A stretch of DNA of 30,638 bases. Source: Lachnospiraceae bacterium (lineage in GTDB: Bacteria; Bacillota; Clostridia; Oscillospirales; Ruminococcaceae). A program made the position numbers and the translations under genes. This document shows positions 22,130 to 28,162 of this stretch, piece after piece (positions within the stretch are counted from its first letter, which is position 1; every line of letters begins with the position of its first letter). The notes under the pieces are model-generated. The model ran no database searches, was not told the origin of the DNA, and saw only the letters and a program-made list of their open reading frames with translations. The stretch covers positions 43,646 through 74,283 of the forward strand of contig JAMPFE010000012.1 in NCBI GenBank assembly GCA_023664705.1, in the 5' to 3' direction.

Positions 22130-22725
22130 CAAAATTTACGCTCGGCGAGGCTATCGGCAATATTGATGAAAGGCAGATACAAAAGGCGCTGAACTACAAA
22201 CGGAAAGCGAATAGGCTGTTATGGCTCGCTCCCGCTGCGGCTTGCTTGGCGCTCGCGGTTTGCATTATCCCGTTGCTGCGGAACGCTGCGGCGGTTTATC
22301 CTCCCGATTCGGGCTCCGTTTCCGAGGACGAAAAAAATCCGGGCGGCGCAACAAGCAATAGCCATTCTCTTAGCTATAACGGGGTATTCTTCGAGTTCGA
22401 CCACTGCGTTATCAGGGTGGTTTACGATGAAAACGGACATATCATCGACCCCGACAGGGAGCATTGGGACGCCGATATCCAAGAAACACTGGAGGCTGCC
22501 GACGGGCTTGGGGTGCTTGAATATCTCGGGACGGGAGACGTTATCGGGACAGACCCGAACGCGGAGCTGTACAGGCTGCCGAACGGGAACATTCTCGCCG
22601 TTAAGCCGTGCGTTCTCGAGCCGTATGCCGACGCGGAGGAGATGCTTGAAAAGTATCCCGAGGACAGCATTTTTGAAATTTTTACCTTTGAAAAGGTTGA
22701 CGTTCACTATAAGGAGGAACAATGA
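22126..22725 (+). CDS. Probable membrane anti-sigma factor / sigma-associated protein
   Basis: A 199-residue protein starting at the ATGA overlap. A short cytoplasmic N-terminus of about 33 residues (MTKFTLGEAIGNIDERQIQ) precedes one membrane helix (LLWLAPAAACLALAVCIIPL). An extracytoplasmic domain of about 145 residues follows, with NGVFFEFDHCVIRVVYDENG and IFEIFTFEKVD. No zinc-binding HxxxCxxC motif of ZAS anti-sigmas is present. The role is inferred from coupling to the ECF gene and topology: holding the sigma factor at the membrane until an outside signal. The next start codon overlaps its end. Confidence 0.75.
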   Translation: MTKFTLGEAIGNIDERQIQKALNYKRKANRLLWLAPAAACLALAVCIIPLLRNAAAVYPPDSGSVSEDEKNPGGATSNSHSLSYNGVFFEFDHCVIRVVYDENGHIIDPDREHWDADIQETLEAADGLGVLEYLGTGDVIGTDPNAELYRLPNGNILAVKPCVLEPYADAEEMLEKYPEDSIFEIFTFEKVDVHYKEEQ

Positions 22726-23081
22726 AGAAAACTATTATCGCCGTTTGCGCAACGATCGTCTTTATCCTTGGCGCGATTTTCCTTGTCAGCTCGTTTATTT
22801 TCGGCAGCTATGTTTACTACTACGCTCAAATCGACAACTCAAAATACTCGATTACTCACCAAAGAGGAAATGTATACTATTCCTATATTCTTCCTTCCTG
22901 CGACGCCGACGGGAACACCGCGGATATGGCTTTCAACACCACCAGAGAGCTCCGCGGCGACGCGTTCCTTAAGCTCAAGACCTCGAGGGCAGCTGGGGTC
23001 GTCGACTGGGAGGAGGTGCAATGGGACGAGCTCCCCGAGGGCGTTCGCGACTTTTTTGAAAAATTTTCAAAAAACCCTTGA
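22722..23081 (+). CDS. YxeA-like (DUF1093) small exported protein
   Basis: A 119-residue protein with an N-terminal helix (IIAVCATIVFILGAIFLVSS) and an exported domain. The pattern YYYAQID, YYSYILPSCDADGN, LRGDAFLKLK and WEEVQWDELP matches the YxeA family. These proteins are small, exported, of unknown biochemical role, and often found beside Bce-type transporters or ECF operons in Bacillota. The gene overlaps the preceding gene by four bases. Its 3' end runs into the tRNA promoter. Confidence 0.75.
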   Translation: MKKTIIAVCATIVFILGAIFLVSSFIFGSYVYYYAQIDNSKYSITHQRGNVYYSYILPSCDADGNTADMAFNTTRELRGDAFLKLKTSRAAGVVDWEEVQWDELPEGVRDFFEKFSKNP

Positions 23082-23106
23082 CAAACCTTCCAAAAAGTGC
23101 TATAAT
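23078..23106 (+). promoter_or_regulatory. tRNA-Arg promoter
   Basis: Perfect TTGACA and TATAAT with a 17-base spacer, with the -35 box overlapping the yxeA-like stop codon. A short hairpin (CTGTTG/CAACAG around 23113-23137) lies between it and the tRNA 5' end. Confidence 0.93.
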
Positions 23107-23139
23107 TATTACTGTTGTTGAGGTGCCTCGCAACAGTAT

Positions 23140-23216
23140 GCGCCAGTAGCTCAGCTGGATAGAGTATCTGGCTACGAACCAGAGGGTCGGGGGTTCGAAT
23201 CCCTCCTGGCGTGCCA
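23140..23216 (+). tRNA. tRNA-Arg (anticodon ACG)
   Basis: The gene folds as a cloverleaf. The acceptor arms GCGCCAG and CTGGCGT pair (one G-U), followed by discriminator G and an encoded CCA. The D-arm has TAGCTCAGCTGGATAGAG. The anticodon stem TCTGG/CCAGA has loop CTACGAA, giving anticodon ACG, which reads CGN arginine codons after A-to-I editing. The T-arm has GGTTCGAATCC. It is 77 bases long. The tRNA lies at the junction of the G+C-rich core and the right accessory region, so its 3' end is a plausible integration site. Confidence 0.97.
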
Positions 23217-23222
23217 CATCGG

Positions 23223-23260
23223 AAACCGCTTAACCGTTGGGTTGGGTGGTTTTTCTTGTT
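23223..23260 (+). terminator. tRNA-Arg terminator
   Basis: AAACC-N4-AACC pairs with GGTT-N4-GGTTT and is followed by a T-rich tract. An outer CACATCGG/CCGATGTG pair (23215-23271) encloses it and reaches into the encoded CCA. Confidence 0.7.
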
Positions 23261-23288
23261 TTGCCGATGTGTGAACTTTTGGCGTTTT

Positions 23289-23334
23289 CGGGTACAATTC
23301 GGGTACAGCCGTTGTTTGGCTGTACCCGTTTTTT
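23289..23334 (+). terminator. Second terminator with GGGTACA repeats
   Basis: CGGGTACAGCC and GGCTGTACCCG form a perfect 11-bp stem around a 7-base loop, followed by six T's. A further direct CGGGTACA copy lies at 23289-23296. No gene separates this from the tRNA terminator. GGGTACA direct repeats often mark ends of tRNA-integrated elements in Clostridia. Confidence 0.75.
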
Positions 23335-23354
23335 ATATATTTAATACGTATAAA

Positions 23355-23729
23355 CTACTTACCCGTAAAAATCTCCACAATGTGTATGAGTACCTTGTAC
23401 TGCTCTAATGAAAGCGTAGGCTTTTGCTTTTCGTTCTGAAGCATGAACAGGTCGATAAGGTCTATTAGGATATTCGTCTGTTCATCGGTAAGCCTCTGAG
23501 CTGAAAGCATTTTCTTTTTTTCCATACCTGCCAGATAGTCCATTGAGACATTGAATACAGCCGCTAGATTTCGTATTTTGTCAAACGGCGGCTCCGACAT
23601 ATTGTTTTCGTATCTGCTTATCATGCCCTCGGAAACGCCTATTCTGTTTCCGAGCTGCTTTTGCGTCAGATTAGCGCGTTCTCGTAAATTCCTCAAAATA
23701 AGTCCGAAATCATACCCTACGCTGTCCAT
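23355..23729 (-). CDS. XRE-family helix-turn-helix regulator
   Basis: A 124-residue protein with a Cro/C1-type HTH at about residues 8-65: LRNLRERANLTQKQLGNRIG, VSEGMISRYENNMSEPP and LAAVFNVSMDYLAG. The C-terminal 55 residues are helical and probably dimerise. There is no peptidase domain. The gene is divergent from the WYL-led operon, separated by about 400 bases with promoters on both strands and an AAAAAATG/CATTTTTT inverted repeat overlapping them. Likely a repressor of its own and the facing promoter. It lies right next to tRNA-Arg, as do many genomic island regulators. Confidence 0.9.
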   Translation of the reverse strand: MDSVGYDFGLILRNLRERANLTQKQLGNRIGVSEGMISRYENNMSEPPFDKIRNLAAVFNVSMDYLAGMEKKKMLSAQRLTDEQTNILIDLIDLFMLQNEKQKPTLSLEQYKVLIHIVEIFTGK

Positions 23730-23776
23730 ATCTATACTCCGTTCTTTACTTTTGTTTAAATTTTACCATTTTCCTC

Positions 23777-23805
23777 TTGCATTTGATTAAAAAATGTGAT
23801 ATAAT
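23777..23805 (+). promoter_or_regulatory. Plus-strand promoter in XRE-WYL intergenic region
   Basis: TTGCAT and TATAAT are 17 bases apart. The -10 box lies inside the inverted repeat AAAAAATG (23789-23796) / CATTTTTT (23819-23826), a candidate XRE operator. GTGAT occurs twice within the repeat. Confidence 0.75.
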
Positions 23806-23894
23806 ACTTGTATGTGATCATTTTTTCAACATAAAAGCTTTAATATAATTAAATTTCGACCATATTCAAGCAGGTCAGTGAACAATGCGACTAA

Positions 23895-23937
23895 GTGAAG
23901 CGCTAAAGTTGTGCGCCTGCACACATCGTTGCTTCAC
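23895..23937 (+). ncRNA. Candidate structured RNA or leader element
   Basis: GTGAAGC and GCTTCAC form an outer stem, and TGTGC/GCACA with a GCCT loop forms an inner hairpin. It lies about 85 bases downstream of a good promoter, in a region with no gene. I cannot match it to a known RNA family, and no terminator follows. Confidence 0.35.
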
Positions 23938-24068
23938 GGCGACGCTGTTATGTCGGTACGAGCGGTAACGATCTTTGAAGAAAAATTTTGTTTTGTTAGC
24001 TGTCGGCTTACCAAAAAATGGAAGAGTAGTGTTATAATAATATTGTAAATTTTTGTCGCCATTCTTTC

Positions 24069-24104
24069 AGATGGACAGTATGTGTCTATCTGATATTGTA
24101 TAAT
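24069..24104 (+). promoter_or_regulatory. WYL operon promoter with overlapping palindromic operator
   Basis: AGATGGACA and TGTCTATCT are inverted repeats (8 of 9 positions) around GTATG at 24069-24091. They cover the expected -35 position of a TATAAT box at 24099-24104. The WYL start codon is about 30 bases further on, so the WYL protein is the obvious candidate ligand-controlled repressor. Confidence 0.7.
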
Positions 24105-24135
24105 ATACTTATAAGATATGTGACGGGAGGACGTC

Positions 24136-25095
24136 GTGGACAATTTGAAGAACGAAAAGGCTGCCCGAATTTTGGGAATATATGACAAATTGATAAACGA
24201 CTGTGCGGTCAGCAAAGCCGAGGAAGCGCAGACCTATAAGGTAAACGAGCGCAGTATACAGCGTGATATTGACGACATCAGAAGCTTTCTTGACGATAAG
24301 GCTGTTGAGAACGGCGTTTCCGATTCTGTGGTATATAACAAGGGCGACAAGCGTTATCATCTTAAACGCGGACATAAGATTTCGCTGACTGACGGACAGG
24401 TTTTGGCTGTCTGTAAGGTGCTGTTAAGCAGTCGTGCATTCCCGAAAGAGGAAATGAAAATAATTTTAAATACGATTATTGACTGCTGTGTCGTGAATTC
24501 CGAGCGGAAATCATTCAAAAATCTAACGGGGAACGAAATGTTCCATTACGTGGAATTGAAGAACAAAACCGAATTGGCAGAGACATTGTGGGATATCGGA
24601 CAAGCTATACTGGCTTGCCGCTATATTGATATAGATTATTTGAGGACTAAGGATAAAAAAGTCGTCAAAAGACGGGTAAAGCCGCTGGCGATCATGTTCT
24701 CGGAATATTATTTTTATCTGACAGCTTTTATTGATGATGAAAGCGTCAAAAAGAACTTTGCTGTGCCGGACGATCCTTTTCCGACAATTTACCGTATTGA
24801 TAGAATAAGGAAACTGAACGTGCTTAACGAAAAGTTTCATATTCCGTACAAAGACAGGTTTGAAGAGGGCGAGTTCCGCAAGCGTGTGCAGCTTATGCGC
24901 GGCGGCAAGCTGTGCAAGATCAAATTTGAGTACTATGGTCCGGACGTCGATGCTGTTCTGGACAAGCTGCCTACGGCGAAGGTCATTTCCGAGATCGACT
25001 GTGTTTACACGATATATGCCGAGGTGTACGGAGACGGTATTGATATGTGGCTGAGAAGTCAGGGCGATTTTGTTGGAAATGTTCAATATTTTTGA
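24136..25095 (+). CDS. WYL-domain transcriptional regulator
   Basis: A 319-residue protein beginning with GTG behind GGGAGG. A DeoR-type winged helix occupies about residues 5-80 (NERSIQRDIDDIRSFLDD as recognition part). The WYL domain (about 150-230) has IDYLRTKDKKVVKRRVKPLA and YYFYLTAFID. A C-terminal WCX-like domain ends in YGDGIDMWLRSQGDFV. Such proteins (YafY, PafBC, BrxR, CapW families) sense nucleic-acid or nucleotide ligands and often repress defence or mobile-element operons through palindromes at their own promoter; one is present here. It is first in a six-gene unidirectional operon. Confidence 0.9.
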   Translation: MDNLKNEKAARILGIYDKLINDCAVSKAEEAQTYKVNERSIQRDIDDIRSFLDDKAVENGVSDSVVYNKGDKRYHLKRGHKISLTDGQVLAVCKVLLSSRAFPKEEMKIILNTIIDCCVVNSERKSFKNLTGNEMFHYVELKNKTELAETLWDIGQAILACRYIDIDYLRTKDKKVVKRRVKPLAIMFSEYYFYLTAFIDDESVKKNFAVPDDPFPTIYRIDRIRKLNVLNEKFHIPYKDRFEEGEFRKRVQLMRGGKLCKIKFEYYGPDVDAVLDKLPTAKVISEIDCVYTIYAEVYGDGIDMWLRSQGDFVGNVQYF

Positions 25096-25112
25096 TTTAG
25101 GGAGAATGTAAA

Positions 25113-26435
25113 ATGGGAAATATATCAAAATATCCAATGCTGATAAAAAGCAATGAAAACACCGAGCTGTTCAGCAAGAAAGATAAGTGTGATAAGTACG
25201 ATTACTTGATAGCAGCCGGGTGCGGCGCGATCGGTGGGTTGATAGATATTTTTCTTGTGGGTATGCCGGGTGATTCCGTAATTGGAAAATGGACCGATAC
25301 ACAGGTTGATAATTGTGTAATCAAATTTGCCAAAATGGTGGATAAAGACAACAAGGTGAAAGAAGGCAATATCGCAAGTGCAATTGGATTTCTTGAGAAA
25401 AACTTTAAAGTAAATTATGATCAAAAAAATTCAACAAATGTTGGAAATTTATTTAGAATGGGCACTAAAAATCATCATATGAAATCACTTGCACACTCAC
25501 CCGACATTATAGGATTATTCTTCTCTATTTTAAATCAGTTTACGTTGACATCGACTTTCCTTAACGATGGGCAGTTAATAACCATTCAAACAGACAGTCA
25601 TGAGCTTGCCGGCAAAACTTTGATAGCAAAAATTTTCTGCGGAGCAGCAAATTGGTTTGGGCATCTTATGTCTGATATTGCCGGCTCCTCGGGAGGTCGA
25701 GGCAATGTAACCGGCGGGCGTGGCAGCGGAATTGTAATTCCCTTTTTTGAAATGTTCGGTTTATGTAATTTTGGAGAATTTAACATAGGCAAAGATAGGC
25801 AAGACCTTGCCACTCTTGCAACAAGAGTATTCCAAGAGGGGTACGATGCAAGATTTGGCATGGCAATGGCTATCCCTGTTTTGGTATGTGACTTACTTAT
25901 AAGACTAATTTGGTCTTTAAGGAGATTTTTTCAATACAAAAAGCCGATCAGAGAATGTATTCCCACAGCGCAGCATGACGATTTGCGGATAATGCTTCTT
26001 ATTGGAAACGGAACACTTTGCGTACTCGACGGAGCCGATGCGCTTTTTAGATCCGGCGGAAATGCGTTGATGTTTTTCATGAGACTGAATCTTGTGGCGT
26101 GGTTCAGATTTATTTCTCTTGTGATCAAAGAAGTACTCATAAGACTGGGCTTTAATACCTCAATACAGGATTCAATAGATGCCATGAAGCGGGTTCACGC
26201 AGCTCTAACGAACTACTTGAAAGAGCTTGAAAAGATTGACATTGAATTGTTTAAAAAGGAAACCGAAATGTACAATCAAATGGTGGAAGAGTTGAGCATG
26301 GCTAACAGCGAACAAGACCTTACTCTTATGCTTATAGCTCAATATGAACATATGGGAATAGCCCTCCCGTGGAAAGGCTACGACAGCTTTGATGACTTTA
26401 TGCAGGACAAAAATTCAAGGCTGGTGTTTGAATGA
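25113..26435 (+). CDS. 440-aa membrane-associated protein, unknown function
   Basis: No named family recognised. The protein has an N-terminal hydrophobic segment (YLIAAGCGAIGGLIDIFLVG, about 31-50), a histidine-rich GTKNHHMKSLAHSPDIIGLF near 117-136, a GSSGGRGNVTGGRGSG glycine loop near 190-205, and hydrophobic stretches (MAMAIPVLVCDLLIRLIWSL near 251-270; LVAWFRFISLVIKEVLIRLG near 331-350). The C-terminal 90 residues form a charged helix. I recall similar uncharacterised proteins from Lachnospiraceae and relatives, but cannot check. The ribosome site is GGGAGA, 18 bases after the WYL gene. The next start codon overlaps its stop. Most likely it is the membrane effector or sensor of this operon. 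Confidence 0.75.
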   Translation: MGNISKYPMLIKSNENTELFSKKDKCDKYDYLIAAGCGAIGGLIDIFLVGMPGDSVIGKWTDTQVDNCVIKFAKMVDKDNKVKEGNIASAIGFLEKNFKVNYDQKNSTNVGNLFRMGTKNHHMKSLAHSPDIIGLFFSILNQFTLTSTFLNDGQLITIQTDSHELAGKTLIAKIFCGAANWFGHLMSDIAGSSGGRGNVTGGRGSGIVIPFFEMFGLCNFGEFNIGKDRQDLATLATRVFQEGYDARFGMAMAIPVLVCDLLIRLIWSLRRFFQYKKPIRECIPTAQHDDLRIMLLIGNGTLCVLDGADALFRSGGNALMFFMRLNLVAWFRFISLVIKEVLIRLGFNTSIQDSIDAMKRVHAALTNYLKELEKIDIELFKKETEMYNQMVEELSMANSEQDLTLMLIAQYEHMGIALPWKGYDSFDDFMQDKNSRLVFE

Positions 26436-26686
26436 CGTTCAAATGCGATAAGTGCGGTATGTGCTGCAAAAACGTCGGGCGTTCGCCGATTTACGCGGAG
26501 CTTGACGACGGTTCGGGAAAATGCAGATACCTTAACGGAAATCTCTGCGGCATATACGAAAACAGACCCTTGCTGTGCCGAGTGGACGAGAGCTATGAGG
26601 CGTTCTTCAAGGAAAAGATGACTTTAGAGGAATATTACCGCCTTAATTACGAGGCTTGTAATAAATTAAAATCAGGAGGAATTTAG
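26432..26686 (+). CDS. Small YkgJ-like CxxCxxCC metal-binding protein
   Basis: An 84-residue protein starting at an ATGA overlap. CDKCGMCC at residues 5-12, CRYLNG-NLCGIYENRP near 31-47 and a cysteine in LLCR are the pattern of the YkgJ/UPF0153 zinc- or iron-chelating family, here reduced to a minimal core. One more cysteine is near the C-terminus. Proteins of this family are thought to bind an iron or zinc cluster; the biological role here is unknown. Codon use is similar to its neighbours. Tight coupling to the 440-aa protein suggests a partner or maturation factor. Confidence 0.82.
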   Translation: MTFKCDKCGMCCKNVGRSPIYAELDDGSGKCRYLNGNLCGIYENRPLLCRVDESYEAFFKEKMTLEEYYRLNYEACNKLKSGGI

Positions 26687-26687
26687 T

Positions 26688-27710
26688 ATGCCATTACCAT
26701 TAATCTTAGGGATAGGAGCGGCGATCGCGGGAGTTGCGGGAGTAGTTTCGGGAGCTGCAGGTATATCGTTAACAAAAGACGCTAACGATACTATGAATCG
26801 TGCAAAGAATAAATATAATTCTGCGCAAAGAAAAATAGATGAAGCCAGCAAAACAGCTACCGATAAAATGGACGAGCTTGGAAATCTTGAAGTGGAGATT
26901 ATAGCGAGTTTCCAGCGTTTCTTGGACGCATTTGAAAAAGTAAAAAATCGTCCGGAGATTGAAGAGATTGATACGAAAGCGGCTAATATCCCCAAAATTA
27001 GCTTAAGTGAATTGAAAGATGCATCAATAGGCGCATCTGCACTCGCCAGCAGCCTTGCCAGCGCAGCTGTCGGGACAGCGGGAGGGTTTGCGGCTTACGG
27101 TGGGATACTCTCTGCTGCATTGACATTTGGAACAGCTACAACAGGAACAGCGATTTCAACTCTTTCAGGAGCAGCAGCAACAAATGCCGCTATGGCATTT
27201 TTAGGCGGAGGTGCTCTTACTGCGGCAGGTGGATTAGGAGTAGCCGGAGGAACGGCCTTATTAGCGGATGCCGCTACAGGGGTAGGGTTACTTGTTGGAG
27301 GATTTGCGCTTGGCTTAGCCGGTGGTGCAATGTCAAGCAAAGCAGATGAGGCATATTCTCAAGCGTGCGACGCCGAAGAGAAGGCAGATAAGGCGTGCGG
27401 TTATTTGCACGAACTGCAGGATTACACAAATAAATATATAATCTCTCTTAATAAGGTAAATACACCTTATCTTTCATTGCTTGAACGCTTTGAGGAAATT
27501 GTAAACACAAAGCGTGATTACAACTACTTCACCGCAAGTGAAAAAATGTTAACGGAAAATCTTGTTTTGCTTATCGGGTTGCTGTATAGTATGTGTAAGG
27601 TTCAACTCGTTTTGAAGAGCGATAACGAGAACGACATGAACACGGTAAACAAAAACGGCGTCGATTCCGCGATCCAAAATGCCGACGATGCTTTGTACGA
27701 TATTGCTTAA
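26688..27710 (+). CDS. 340-aa glycine/alanine-zipper membrane protein
   Basis: The first 29 residues are a glycine-rich hydrophobic helix (LILGIGAAIAGVAGVVSG). A charged coiled coil (about 30-95) follows. Then comes a long small-residue region (about 108-220: ASALASSLASAAVGTAGG, GALTAAGGLGVAGGTALL, GVGLLVGGFALGLAGGAMSS) with glycine-zipper spacing, and a helical C-terminus with a late hydrophobic LVLLIGLLYSMCKVQLVL. Such layouts occur in pore-forming or membrane-perturbing proteins. It is preceded by AGGAGG in the end of the YkgJ-like gene. I recognise no characterised family. In context it is a good candidate for a membrane-acting effector. Confidence 0.75.
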   Translation: MPLPLILGIGAAIAGVAGVVSGAAGISLTKDANDTMNRAKNKYNSAQRKIDEASKTATDKMDELGNLEVEIIASFQRFLDAFEKVKNRPEIEEIDTKAANIPKISLSELKDASIGASALASSLASAAVGTAGGFAAYGGILSAALTFGTATTGTAISTLSGAAATNAAMAFLGGGALTAAGGLGVAGGTALLADAATGVGLLVGGFALGLAGGAMSSKADEAYSQACDAEEKADKACGYLHELQDYTNKYIISLNKVNTPYLSLLERFEEIVNTKRDYNYFTASEKMLTENLVLLIGLLYSMCKVQLVLKSDNENDMNTVNKNGVDSAIQNADDALYDIA

Positions 27711-27728
27711 TGCAGGGAGGATTTTATT

Positions 27729-28133
27729 ATGTATCTTGGAAAATTAAACGATGAGCAGAAGAACCTTTTTCTCGATCTGTGTATTCACGGCGCAAACTCC
27801 AACAATGATTTTGCCGACGACGAAAAGGAAATGGTAGACGCGTACTGCGCCGAAATGCAGATACCCGTCCGCTATGTTGAGGAAACCGATTTCAACGCTT
27901 GCGTTGACAGGCTTATCGCCATAAGCAGCGCAGAAGAACTGCGCGCTGTTTTGATCGAGCTGACAGCGATTATTTTAGCCGATGATATCTGTGATGATAT
28001 GGAGGAGGCGTTTATGCAGGAATTCATTAAAAAAGCCGGGATCCCCGACAGTGAATATAGGCACATATCTCAAACGCTGGCGGAATTGTCGACGATATAT
28101 AAAAAGCTCAACAACTACGTGGCAAAAGGTTGA
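27729..28133 (+). CDS. TerB-like protein
   Basis: A 134-residue, all-helical acidic protein. The pattern of LDLCIHGANSNNDFADDEKEM early and ILADDICDDMEEAFMQEFIK later (two acidic patches in paired helices) resembles the TerB/tellurite-resistance-like fold, which binds metal ions and is associated with membrane stress and phage-defence clusters. The assignment is based on this pattern, not on a firm match. GGGAGG precedes the start. It lies 18 bases after the glycine-zipper gene, in the same operon. Confidence 0.6.
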   Translation: MYLGKLNDEQKNLFLDLCIHGANSNNDFADDEKEMVDAYCAEMQIPVRYVEETDFNACVDRLIAISSAEELRAVLIELTAIILADDICDDMEEAFMQEFIKKAGIPDSEYRHISQTLAELSTIYKKLNNYVAKG

Positions 28134-28162
28134 TGCAGTTTGGTAAATGAAAGGAGTCTGTT

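Larger units (their letters stand above)
23730..24135. other. Intergenic control region with structured leader
   Basis: No gene is seen. The stretch holds divergent promoters near 23.78-23.81 kb, a long transcribed leader with a marked stem-loop at 23895-23937, and the WYL promoter with its operator near 24.07-24.10 kb. The distance from the first plus-strand promoter to the WYL start is about 320 bases, long enough for a separate small RNA. Confidence 0.6.
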
